Shown piece by piece: positions 1 to 6,218 of a stretch of DNA of 7,181 bases. The DNA is taken from positions 1 to 7,181 of the forward strand of contig JABMRO010000416.1 in assembly GCA_013202635.1 (NCBI GenBank), given 5' to 3'. The DNA is from Planctomycetota bacterium (GTDB lineage: Bacteria > Planctomycetota > Phycisphaerae > Sedimentisphaerales > Anaerobacaceae). Every line of letters begins with the position of its first letter. Positions within the stretch are counted from its first letter, which is position 1. The position numbers and the translations under genes were made by a program. Below the pieces are notes generated by a model. The model worked only from the letters and a program-made list of their open reading frames with translations. It did no database searches and was not told the origin of the DNA.

Positions 1-45
1 ACGCAAATATTAGCTAATAGGCTAACGCAAATCGCCCATAGGCGA
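1..45. repeat. Two adjacent small hairpins, each preceded by ACGCAAAT
   Basis: The 8-mer ACGCAAAT occurs at 1-8 and 25-32, 24 bases apart. The first copy is followed by a hairpin with stem TTAGC (10-14) / GCTAA (21-25) and a 6-base loop. The second leads directly into stem TCGCC (32-36) / GGCGA (41-45) with a CATA loop. A T-rich stretch (56-77) follows, but it begins about 10 bases after the second stem, so a classic intrinsic terminator is not supported. The pattern suggests a small tandem hairpin element cut by the window edge. Confidence 0.45.
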
Positions 46-134
46 CGAAAAATAGACTTTTTCAGTTTTCCTTTTTTACAAACTGCTTACGCAGCCCGGC
101 CACAGGGCAAGAACGCCCAAGTCAAATATGCCTG

Positions 135-169
135 CCCCATTGCATAGAGTGTCGTTTACTCTAATGGGG
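135..169. repeat. Strong bulged stem-loop (12 base pairs)
   Basis: CCCCAT (135-140) pairs with ATGGGG (164-169), and TAGAGT (145-150) pairs with ACTCTA (158-163). The two helices are continuous on the 3' side and interrupted on the 5' side only by a TGCA bulge (141-144). The loop is 7 bases. All 12 pairs are Watson-Crick, which is more than expected by chance locally. No T-run follows on either strand, so this is not a simple terminator. It could be a structured RNA element or a REP-like intergenic palindrome. Confidence 0.5.
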
Positions 170-195
170 TCAATAACCTTGGAGCGAAGCGGAAA

Positions 196-206
196 CCCCT
201 TAGGGG
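196..206. repeat. CCCC-TTA-GGGG mini-hairpin
   Basis: CCCC at 196-199 and GGGG at 203-206 flank a TTA loop. The same C-run (with A195) can instead pair with GGGGT at 166-170, which belongs to the stem-loop at 135-169, so the two structures compete. No function is recognised. Confidence 0.35.
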
Positions 207-274
207 AATAACCATTTAACCACTAACAATGGACCACGAAATACGCCATACTCCGGAGTTTACCCTGAGTTTAT

Positions 275-308
275 CCCCGAGAGCTGCTCACCTGACTCGC
301 AGCAGGGG
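275..308. repeat. Imperfect stem-loop, CCCC/GGGG outer and GCTGC/GCAGC inner
   Basis: The outer stem is CCCC (275-278) with GGGG (305-308) and the inner stem is GCTGC (283-287) with GCAGC (299-303). They are separated by GAGA on one side and a single A on the other. It lies in the same hairpin-rich block as the other palindromes. Two perfect short dyads flank it: ACTCCGGAGT at 250-259 and CCCGGA-A-TCCGGG at 350-362. The function is unknown. Confidence 0.35.
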
Positions 309-386
309 AATGTTAGCTCACTTGCTTGTCTGTCGGGGGCTTCACGAGACCCGGAATCCGGGACCCGAGACACGGTTTATATGCAA

Positions 387-476
387 AACAAACCCAATTT
401 TACGAAAAGCCAAATGAACGTAAGTCCATATAATACAATGAATTATGAAAATAAATCCAATTGGACACTTGGTGAA
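387..476 (+). repeat. NKPN-type intergenic repeat, copy A (90 nt)
   Basis: This unit begins with AACAAACCCAAT and is exactly 90 bases to the next AACAAACCC at 477. It aligns without gaps to copy B at 499-588, with about 51 of 90 positions identical by hand count. Read from the ATG at 381 it is open for 49 codons to the TGA at 528-530 and begins M-Q-N-K-P-N. The peptide is rich in N, K, T and Q and has no Shine-Dalgarno. An internal degenerate core, AAATAAATCCAATT, lies at 449-462. From memory, similar N-K-P-N-rich hypothetical peptides are common in Phycisphaerae assemblies and probably reflect a dispersed DNA repeat; this is recall, not a search result. Confidence 0.65.
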
Positions 477-498
477 AACAAACCCAATTCAAAGCCAA

Positions 499-588
499 AA
501 CAAACCCAATTGCCGAAAGGGCAAAATTGATGCAAAGTGTGTATTTACAAAGGATTATGAAGAAAAACGCGGATAGGAGCTATGGAAA
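499..588 (+). repeat. NKPN-type intergenic repeat, copy B (90 nt)
   Basis: This is the second 90-base unit, starting AACAAACCCAAT and running to the next AACAAACCC at 589. Best conserved with copy A are the first 12 bases and a block about 48 bases in (ACA-x-x-TATGAA-x-x-x-AAA). In the frame of copy A it reads N-K-P-N-x-x-K and later T-K-D-Y-E-E-K, but a TAG interrupts it at codon 26. It is offset 112 bases from copy A, not a multiple of three, so the two copies do not form one reading frame. A 22-base partial unit (477-498) separates them. Confidence 0.65.
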
Positions 589-589
589 A

Positions 590-611
590 ACAAACCCAAA
601 CAAACCCAATT
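590..611 (+). repeat. Short tandem ACAAACCCAA (two copies) next to the stop codon
   Basis: ACAAACCCAA occurs at 590-599 and again at 600-609, followed by TT. The next bases, 612-614, are the complement of the TAA stop of the large minus-strand gene. The array core therefore reaches exactly to the coding end with no normal 3' spacer. Other cores lie at 385-399, 475-489 and 497-511. Confidence 0.6.
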
Positions 612-3266
612 TTAATCCCACTCAACTACCAGATAAATGTAATCTATCAACGTATTTTTGCGAGCAACGTTGTCATTATTCTTAACTTGCAACTGAAGGG
701 AATCTAATTTGTCGCGAGTATCGACGAGACTTGTAATATCCCATGAATCAACGGCTTCGTGGTTTTCTTCTTCATTTATCGGCGCTTTTATTGAAGCCCA
801 GACAACCGGCTTAGTCGGCCAGCCTTTGCCTACGGCCCATTCTAATTTTCCGGAGGTAAATCGTTCTTCTTCAAAGTGTTCGATAAAAACAACGACCGAC
901 TTTACCAGGGCATCGGCCGGGATAGATACATCTGGAAAATCAAAAGAAGTATATGAACCGAAGTTTACTGCCCACCGGTTATCGTCGCTGGAGCGGACGA
1001 GTTCGGTTTTACCGTCTGCTGATAGTGTTTTTCTATTTCTTTGATTGTAGCCGTCCCGTGGGGTTAATTTGGCTATCTTTGGTGGAGCCGGATTTACGGT
1101 GATAGTAAAAGACTGGGTATCTGTGGTTGGAATGCTGTTGCTGTCGGCGACCTTTACTATTACATTATTTTCGCCGGCCTGGGCAGGTTTCCACTGTATT
1201 AGGCCGGTAGCGGAGTTTATGGTCATATCGGCGGGTTTTGTGGTTAGGGAGTAAGTCAGTGTATCCGTCAAATCCGGGTCTATGGCGTTAACATCGTATG
1301 TATATAAAGTGCCGGCTGTAGCTGTGGTTACGGGTGCCGAATTGATGGCCGGGGCATCGTTGACCATTTTGACCGTAACATTCACCCTGGCGGTATCAGT
1401 TTGGTCTTTGTAGTCGCTAATCGTGTAGGTGAATGCGTCGCTGCCGTAGAAATTCGGGTTGGGGTTATAGCTCAGCGTGCCGTCGGAGTTAATTGTTACC
1501 GAGCCGTTTTTGCCCTGAGTGACGGCAGTCGCCGAAAACGCATCGAGGTATAAATATCTGCCCTCATTGTCAACGTCAGTGTCGTTTGCCAGCACATCAA
1601 TCGCTACTGCCGGCGTGTCCTCCCGGGTTGCCAAAATGTCATCATTGGCTACTGGCGGGTCGTTGACCGGGGAGACTATGATTGACACGGTTGCAAGAGC
1701 GCTGTCCGCTGTGCCGTCGTTGACCTCAAAGGTTAAGCTGTCTAACCCGTTGAAATTCATCCTGGGCGTATAGGTCAGGTTTGGCGCAGTCCCATTCAAA
1801 CTACCATGATATGGGCCAGTGGCTACGCTGTAAGTCAGCGGGTCTGAATCCGGATCACTGCCTCTCAAGCTAATCTCCACAGGCGTATCCTCAGTTGTAG
1901 TTACCGAGAGAGGTTCTGCCATAGGCAGGAGATTCAGAGTGACATTGACGGATACCGTTGCCGGGGCACTGTCTAATTCGTTGTCATTCAACTTGAAAGT
2001 GAAAATGTCCGAACCAGCGAAGTAAGGCTCAGGTGCGTAGATGAGCCTTCCATTGGTATTGAAGTTTGAGTCGAATGTGAGTGTGCCGTGCTCAGGTTCC
2101 TCGCAGATAATGAACATCAATTGGTCGCCATCCACATCCCTTCCTGTCAGAGTAGTGGATAAGGGTTTGTTTACTTTTGTCGTCTCAAACTGTGGAATTG
2201 CTGTAGGAGCATCGTTGACGGGCAGGACTGTAACCGATATCGTCCCCTGGTCACTGTCGGCCTTTCCGTCGTTGACACTGAAAGTGAAACTGTCTGGGCC
2301 GTTGTAGTTCAACGCCGGCGTGTAAGCTATATTGGGCGTTGTCCCGTTCAAACTCCCGTGGGACGGGCCAGTTACAACATTATAAGTGAGCTGCTCTGCT
2401 TTGGAATCACTTGCCGTTAAGATAATAGATACCGGTTTGTCCTCCTGTGTCATTGCACTACCGGGCTCGGCTACCGGCGTGTCGTTGAGCACGCTTACTG
2501 CAATTGCTACTGCAAATGTTATAGCAGAGAGAATTACTAATGCTGAAATCAAGGCAAATATCCTCTTTATGATTCTTGGACGAAAAACGTACCGGTGGAT
2601 TCGCCTGGGAGTTTTTGTAGTCTCTACAGTCAGAGCGTCGAGGCTTTGTCCTTCTTTGCTTTCAGCCCTGGGGCCTTCCACCTTTGCTGTGGCTATAGTC
2701 TCAGTCTTCGCCTGTTCTTTAGCTTCGGCCAACTTTTCTTCTGCCCGGGCTAATGCCATCGCATATGACCGTGCCTCCTCTTGAGCCTGGGCTTTTGCTT
2801 TCGCTATCTCCTCTTTAGCCTTAGCCTCGACTTTTCTGCGTTCTTGCCTTTCGGCCTTGAGGTTCTCCTGTGCCTTTGCTTTTGCGGCAGTCTCGGTCTT
2901 TAGCTGTTCTTTAATTTTGTTAAGCTTTTCTTCTTCCTTGCTTTGTTTGGCCGTATAAGAGTTGAGCTTTTCCAATGCTTCTTTTAACTGAGCTTTGGTT
3001 TTCGCTATCTCCTCTTTAGCCTGAGCTTCAACTCTCTCTGCCAGGACACTATATCTGTTGTGTTGTGTTAAGAGCATCTTTTCTGCTTCAGCTTTAACTT
3101 TTCGTTCCATCGCGGCTCTGGTTTCAATTTCAACCCTGAGCCTTTCTTCCGCCTTGGCCCTTGCCTTGGATTCAGCCTTCAGCCTTTCTTCCATTTTGTT
3201 TATTGCCGTGGCCTTTTTCTTGTTGAATAAGGCCATCCGAATATATTGGCGGAATGTTCTGCTCAT
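612..3266 (-). CDS. Large membrane protein: coiled coil, membrane segment, five cadherin/Ig-like domains
   Basis: This 884-residue protein was not recognised as a named family. Residues about 22-205 are an Ala/Lys/Glu-rich charged coiled coil. A basic stretch (221-235) precedes one hydrophobic segment (about 236-260). By the positive-inside rule the coiled coil should be cytoplasmic and the C-terminal part outside. Five beta-sandwich repeats follow, near 261-350, 351-449, 450-535, 536-636 and 637-725. The first four are cadherin/Ig-like, with the VNDAP boundary motif and acidic D-x-D-x-D loops such as DVDGDQ and DPDSDP. The fifth resembles a He_PIG-type Ig domain. Residues about 735-884 form another beta-rich domain containing WDITSLV, as in some jelly-roll surface modules. 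A TAA lies two codons upstream, so the first Met is at 3266; no close Shine-Dalgarno is visible (AGAGAGG is about 22 bases away), and Met11 is an alternative start. A surface-adhesion or envelope-tether role is inference. Confidence 0.85.
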   Translation of the reverse strand: MSRTFRQYIRMALFNKKKATAINKMEERLKAESKARAKAEERLRVEIETRAAMERKVKAEAEKMLLTQHNRYSVLAERVEAQAKEEIAKTKAQLKEALEKLNSYTAKQSKEEEKLNKIKEQLKTETAAKAKAQENLKAERQERRKVEAKAKEEIAKAKAQAQEEARSYAMALARAEEKLAEAKEQAKTETIATAKVEGPRAESKEGQSLDALTVETTKTPRRIHRYVFRPRIIKRIFALISALVILSAITFAVAIAVSVLNDTPVAEPGSAMTQEDKPVSIILTASDSKAEQLTYNVVTGPSHGSLNGTTPNIAYTPALNYNGPDSFTFSVNDGKADSDQGTISVTVLPVNDAPTAIPQFETTKVNKPLSTTLTGRDVDGDQLMFIICEEPEHGTLTFDSNFNTNGRLIYAPEPYFAGSDIFTFKLNDNELDSAPATVSVNVTLNLLPMAEPLSVTTTEDTPVEISLRGSDPDSDPLTYSVATGPYHGSLNGTAPNLTYTPRMNFNGLDSLTFEVNDGTADSALATVSIIVSPVNDPPVANDDILATREDTPAVAIDVLANDTDVDNEGRYLYLDAFSATAVTQGKNGSVTINSDGTLSYNPNPNFYGSDAFTYTISDYKDQTDTARVNVTVKMVNDAPAINSAPVTTATAGTLYTYDVNAIDPDLTDTLTYSLTTKPADMTINSATGLIQWKPAQAGENNVIVKVADSNSIPTTDTQSFTITVNPAPPKIAKLTPRDGYNQRNRKTLSADGKTELVRSSDDNRWAVNFGSYTSFDFPDVSIPADALVKSVVVFIEHFEEERFTSGKLEWAVGKGWPTKPVVWASIKAPINEEENHEAVDSWDITSLVDTRDKLDSLQLQVKNNDNVARKNTLIDYIYLVVEWD
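2799..3022 (-). repeat. 23-nt exact repeat pair inside the coiled-coil coding region
   Basis: The same 23 bases occur at 2799-2821 and 3000-3022, 201 bases (67 codons) apart and in frame. They encode the KEEIAK segments around residues 84 and 151 of the large membrane protein. The copies point to growth of the coiled coil by internal duplication, or to gene conversion between similar Ala/Lys/Glu segments. Confidence 0.6.
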
Positions 3267-3346
3267 TTTTTATGCCGTTTTTATAGGACCTCTCTGCTTT
3301 TTTTACAGGCTCATCAGAGATGACGACGCACACGAAGTCGTTTTCG

Positions 3347-3373
3347 TCTATACATTCCAGTGACTTTAGTCAA
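3347..3373 (-). promoter_or_regulatory. Weak promoter-like pair for the large membrane-protein gene
   Basis: On the minus strand TTGACT (3368-3373) is followed after 15 bases by TATAGA (3347-3352). The -35 matches the sigma70 consensus at 5 of 6 and the -10 at 4 of 6, but the spacer is shorter than the usual 17. It overlaps the dyad at 3361-3372. This is a tentative call. Confidence 0.22.
3361..3372. promoter_or_regulatory. TGACT-TT-AGTCA dyad, possible operator
   Basis: A perfect 5-base inverted repeat with a 2-base centre lies in the divergent intergenic region, overlapping the candidate -35 box of the minus-strand gene. Its size and symmetry suit a dimeric regulator site. No regulator gene is visible in the window, and a 10-base dyad can arise by chance. 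Confidence 0.25.
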
Positions 3374-3427
3374 AATCAGGCCGATAACGAGGTTCCCCGG
3401 ACGTCTCCATTGGCGTCAAAATTGCGC

Positions 3428-3456
3428 TTGACTACGTGGTTACCCGCAAGTATCCT
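3428..3456 (+). promoter_or_regulatory. Candidate sigma70-type promoter for the oxidoreductase-glycosidase operon
   Basis: TTGACT (3428-3433, 5 of 6 to consensus) is followed after exactly 17 bases by TATCCT (3451-3456, 4 of 6). A TTATATAA tract at 3456-3463 adjoins the -10. Transcription would start near 3463, giving a leader of about 125 bases. A perfect TTGACA at 3551-3556 has no usable -10 at the right spacing and was not chosen. Confidence 0.4.
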
Positions 3457-3575
3457 TATATAAGCGTAAAACAGTTATTTTGAGCACTCCCATGCGAGTC
3501 CGTCGGTGTGGCGCCGGATGACGCATTTGAGGGTGTCACCCAATGTAGCTTTGACAGGGCTAAGTTTGCTAATCG

Positions 3576-3582
3576 AAAGGAG
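3576..3582 (+). promoter_or_regulatory. Ribosome binding site that fixes the oxidoreductase start
   Basis: AAAGGAG lies 6 bases before the ATG at 3589, a near-ideal Shine-Dalgarno and spacing. It favours this ATG over the in-frame GTG at 3508, which would add 27 residues in front of a complete Tat signal peptide. Confidence 0.8.
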
Positions 3583-3588
3583 ATATTA

Positions 3589-4920
3589 ATGAGAAAGAAG
3601 GTAAGCGGAAAAAGTCGTGATTTAACTCGCAGAGATTTTATCAGGACATCAGCGGCGTTTGGGGCGGCGAGTCTGGCTGTGGGGACAAACCGAATGTACG
3701 CGGCTGGTTCCGACAAGGTTCGGATCGGCTTGATTGGCTGCGGCGGTCGCGGTACGCATGATGCTACAAAGTGCCTGAGATCATCGGAGAATGTTGAGCT
3801 TGTGGCGATGGGCGATCTTTTTAATGACCGTATGGAGAGGTGCCTGAGATCTCTTAAAAGACCGCCTTCGGGAAATTCACCGAAAACATCGGACATCAGG
3901 AATAAGGTTAAGGTGACGAAGGATAAGTGCTTTGTTGGCTGGGATGCGCATAAGAAGGTTGTGGCGTGTGACGATGTGGATATGGTGATACTGACCGAGC
4001 CGCCGCACTTTCGTCCGAGTCATTTGAAGGCGGCGATAGAAGCGGGCAAGCACGTATTTATGGAAAAGCCAGCGGGGGTGGATCCGGTGGGTATTCGTTC
4101 GGTGATTGCTTCGTCTGAATTAGCTGACAGGAAGGGCCTGACTATTGTAGCCGGTACGCAGATGCGGCGCATATCGCATTTGGTGGAAGGTATTAAGGCT
4201 ATCCATGACGGCGCTATAGGTGAGCTTGTGGGCGGCCAGTGTGTAAGGCTTGGCGGTGGAATGTTGACCTGGGGGCAGAAGGAGCGGCAGCCGGGCTGGT
4301 CGGATATGGAGTGGCATCTGAGGCGATGGCTGTTTTTGACGTGGCTTAGCGGCGACTTTATCGTTGAGATGCACGTGCATAACCTTGACGTAATGAACTG
4401 GGCTTTTGGTGGGCCTCCTGTCCAATGCGTTGGTATGGGCGGAAGAGAAGTGAGAAAAGCTCCGGAATACGGCAATGTTTTTGACCATTTTTCTGTAGAG
4501 TATGAGTATGCGAACGGCGTGCGGGTTGAGTATATGGGTTCCCAGATGGACGGTGTCACTGGCCGTAATGACCAGCGGCTGGTCGGTACAAAGGGCCGGG
4601 CATATACGGACTTCGGCGGGGTTGTGATTGAAGGCCGGAATCCAGCAGAATATGCTTGGGACCAGATTGATCCGTGCATTACACAACACGCAGACCAGAT
4701 TGCTGCGATTCGTCAGGGTAAGCGGTTGAACGAGGGCAGGCGCGTTGCTGAAAGTACGCTGACTTCGATTATGGGCAGGATGAGCGCTTATACCGGCCGG
4801 GCGATGAAGTTCGACTGGGCGATGAAGGGCTCGAAACTGGACCTGAATCCCCCTGCTTATGAGTTCGGTGATTTGGAGATGAGGCCGGTCGTGGTTCCGG
4901 GCAAGACGAGGCTTATCTAA
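3589..4920 (+). CDS. Tat-exported Gfo/Idh/MocA family oxidoreductase
   Basis: This 443-residue protein belongs to the Gfo/Idh/MocA family, NAD(P)-dependent enzymes that mostly oxidise or reduce sugars and cyclitols; a relative, GH109, cleaves glycosides by an NAD redox mechanism. A twin-arginine signal is clear: TRRDFI at 13-18, followed by an Ala-rich hydrophobic stretch (about 18-32) and likely cleavage near residue 39. The Rossmann motif IGLIGCGGRG is at 46-55. EKP at 149-151 holds the usual catalytic Lys150. The C-terminal domain motif HNLDVMNW at 254-261 supplies the conserved His254 and Asp257. The size is normal for Tat-type members, which carry a C-terminal extension. Folded export with bound NAD is the usual reason for a Tat signal here. 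The start is set by the Shine-Dalgarno at 3576. The glycosidase-like gene follows after 62 bases, suggesting a shared role in glycan breakdown. The substrate is unknown; GH109-like activity is only a possibility. Confidence 0.92.
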   Translation: MRKKVSGKSRDLTRRDFIRTSAAFGAASLAVGTNRMYAAGSDKVRIGLIGCGGRGTHDATKCLRSSENVELVAMGDLFNDRMERCLRSLKRPPSGNSPKTSDIRNKVKVTKDKCFVGWDAHKKVVACDDVDMVILTEPPHFRPSHLKAAIEAGKHVFMEKPAGVDPVGIRSVIASSELADRKGLTIVAGTQMRRISHLVEGIKAIHDGAIGELVGGQCVRLGGGMLTWGQKERQPGWSDMEWHLRRWLFLTWLSGDFIVEMHVHNLDVMNWAFGGPPVQCVGMGGREVRKAPEYGNVFDHFSVEYEYANGVRVEYMGSQMDGVTGRNDQRLVGTKGRAYTDFGGVVIEGRNPAEYAWDQIDPCITQHADQIAAIRQGKRLNEGRRVAESTLTSIMGRMSAYTGRAMKFDWAMKGSKLDLNPPAYEFGDLEMRPVVVPGKTRLI

Positions 4921-4982
4921 AAGTTTTGCTAAATGCTATGTTATTGCAATTTCAGCCTTGTTGGTAAGATAGGTAATCTTTG

Positions 4983-6182
4983 ATGATTAAGAACTTTGTT
5001 TTGTTCTTTACGATTGCTGCTCTGGCGTTGGCTGGGGGAAATGCGGATGCTGCCGCTGATTCTGCGGCCATGTCAGGGGCGGTTTCGTGGCTTGAGAATG
5101 AATCTCACCGTCTTATCCGCGCGAGCAGGCGGACTATGAAGGACGGAACTTCGGCATTTCCGCCTCAGGTTGGTATTGGTTATGAAGCTTTCTGGCTGAG
5201 AGACTATGTTTATACTCTGGAGGGATCGATAGATTCATATTCCGACAGGGAGCTGCTTGATGCGGGCAGGGTATTTATCCGTAGTATGAGGGTGGACGGA
5301 GCCGGGGTGGACTGTGTGAAATTCGACGGCCATCCTATTTACAAGCCCGGCTTCGGGACGCTTGGTGCTAATCCCGTTGCCGACGGTTCGCAGTTTACCG
5401 TTGCTACTGTCTGGCATACATATCAGAAGACCGGGGACTTAAAGTTCCTCAAAGAGAATATCGGAGTGCTTATTAGGACAATGCGGAGCGTTCCGCGCAA
5501 TGCCAGAACGAAGCTGGTCCATATTAAGGATGATGATTGGGACCGATGTCCGTATGGATTTACGGATACGGTGCGTATGCAGGGGGACGTGCTGTTTTGC
5601 TCTCTTTTATATGTCGAGGCCGGGCGCAGGTTGTCCGAATTGCTGGACGTGGTTGGCCGGAATGAGGAAGCCGGTGACTGGAAGGCCGAAGTTAGAGAGG
5701 TATCTAAAAGTATCCGGAAAGTGTTCTGGGATGAAGGGGTCGGTCTTTTCAGGGCGGCTACTATTCGCTGTAAGGAACATCATATCTGGGGCTCGGCCTT
5801 CGCGGTTTATCTTGGAGTTGCCGATAGGGGCCAGTCTATGGCCATAGCCCGGTACTTTAAGGAAAATTACTCACAGATAGTGCAAAATGGTCAGATTAGA
5901 CATCTGCCGGGGGGTGTTTACTGGGAGATGTGCGTTGCCGGACGGGATACGTATCAAAATGGTGCTTACTGGGCGACACCGACGGGCTGGTTTGTTTATA
6001 CGCTGGATTTGGTTGATCCCGGGCTTGCGGACAGGACGGTGATTGATATGGTGAGCGATTTCAAAAAGGGCGGCGTATGTGAATGGATATTGGGAGAAAA
6101 ACGCAGGTTAGCCAATTACCTCGCCAGCGCTTCACTGCCATTGGCGGGTATCCGTGCTATGATTGCGCGACGTGGGAAATGA
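4983..6182 (+). CDS. Secreted six-hairpin glycosidase-like protein
   Basis: This 399-residue protein starts at the ATG at 4983. A TTG lies just before it at 4980; a weak AGG-type Shine-Dalgarno at 4971 suits the ATG. An N-terminal signal peptide is visible (hydrophobic residues 5-17, then small residues with likely cleavage around 20-24). The mature part resembles (alpha/alpha)6-barrel enzymes such as glycogen-debranching or GH63-type hydrolases. FWLRDYVYTLEG at 60-71 contains the WLRD motif, YGFTDTV is at 181-187, and NGAYWATPTGWF is at 316-327. Asp64, Asp185 and Glu358 (in CEWIL) are candidate catalytic acids by position; this is inference. The frame is intact. It lies 62 bases after the Tat oxidoreductase with no convincing promoter or terminator between, so it is probably co-transcribed. 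Action on an oligosaccharide outside the cytoplasm is likely; linkage and substrate cannot be told. Confidence 0.8.
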   Translation: MIKNFVLFFTIAALALAGGNADAAADSAAMSGAVSWLENESHRLIRASRRTMKDGTSAFPPQVGIGYEAFWLRDYVYTLEGSIDSYSDRELLDAGRVFIRSMRVDGAGVDCVKFDGHPIYKPGFGTLGANPVADGSQFTVATVWHTYQKTGDLKFLKENIGVLIRTMRSVPRNARTKLVHIKDDDWDRCPYGFTDTVRMQGDVLFCSLLYVEAGRRLSELLDVVGRNEEAGDWKAEVREVSKSIRKVFWDEGVGLFRAATIRCKEHHIWGSAFAVYLGVADRGQSMAIARYFKENYSQIVQNGQIRHLPGGVYWEMCVAGRDTYQNGAYWATPTGWFVYTLDLVDPGLADRTVIDMVSDFKKGGVCEWILGEKRRLANYLASASLPLAGIRAMIARRGK

Positions 6183-6218
6183 TACTTTCAGGGCAGTTTA
6201 AGAAAACTATTCCTGCTC

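Larger units (their letters stand above)
1..611. other. Gene-free region: hairpin-rich left part, NKPN-type repeat right part
   Basis: No open frame here looks like a real protein gene. The longest frame (229-417, plus) runs through several palindromes and into the repeat array, has no Shine-Dalgarno and has no recognisable domain. Bases 1-362 carry many short inverted repeats (10-25, 32-45, 135-169, 196-206, 250-259, 275-308, 350-362). From 385 the sequence becomes A-rich and is made of repeated ACAAACCCAATT-type motifs running up to the stop codon of the minus-strand gene at 612. The region may be mostly repeat-derived intergenic DNA, with or without a structured transcript. Confidence 0.7.
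3267..3588. other. Divergent intergenic region between membrane-protein and oxidoreductase genes
   Basis: This stretch of about 320 bases separates two divergent genes and holds no convincing gene. It contains a plausible sigma70-type promoter for the plus-strand operon (3428-3456), a weaker promoter-like pair for the minus gene (3347-3373), a 12-base dyad (3361-3372), a nested dyad area (ACGAC/GTCGT and ACGAA/TTCGT, about 3320-3350) and the oxidoreductase Shine-Dalgarno. The minus gene would have a leader of roughly 75 bases and the plus gene one of roughly 125. Confidence 0.55.

Noticed and set aside
229..417. 62-codon plus-strand frame starting at ATG 229
   Set aside because: No Shine-Dalgarno. 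It crosses several palindromes and ends inside the repeat array, its composition is not protein-like and it has no domain.
381..530. 49-codon frame (starts M-Q-N-K-P-N) over repeat copy A
   Set aside because: It is produced by the repeat. The frame is closed by TAG in copy B and shifted between copies, and there is no ribosome binding site. Kept as a repeat, not a gene.
385..611. Possible CRISPR array from repeated ACAAACCCAATT cores
   Set aside because: Core spacings are irregular (63, 27, 22, about 90 and about 10 bases), the cores are too short, the intervening DNA is itself repeated, and no cas gene is present.
709..2784. Several plus-strand frames of 60-132 codons opposite the large membrane-protein gene
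   Set aside because: Antisense shadows. The minus strand has a continuous, domain-rich frame across the whole area.
3508..3588. In-frame GTG extension of the oxidoreductase start
   Set aside because: It would put 27 unrelated residues in front of a complete Tat signal. The ATG at 3589 has an ideal Shine-Dalgarno.
3456..3896. 146-codon minus-strand frame
   Set aside because: Antisense to the 5' part of the oxidoreductase gene, with no domain; the opposite strand is clearly coding.
4020..4689. Two overlapping minus-strand frames of about 190-220 codons
   Set aside because: Shadows of the oxidoreductase gene: two different frames both open opposite a conserved coding sequence, with no recognisable domain or start signal.
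4921..4982. Possible separate promoter for the glycosidase-like gene
   Set aside because: Only weak boxes are present (TTGCAA and TAAGAT with 15-base spacing); co-transcription from upstream is simpler.
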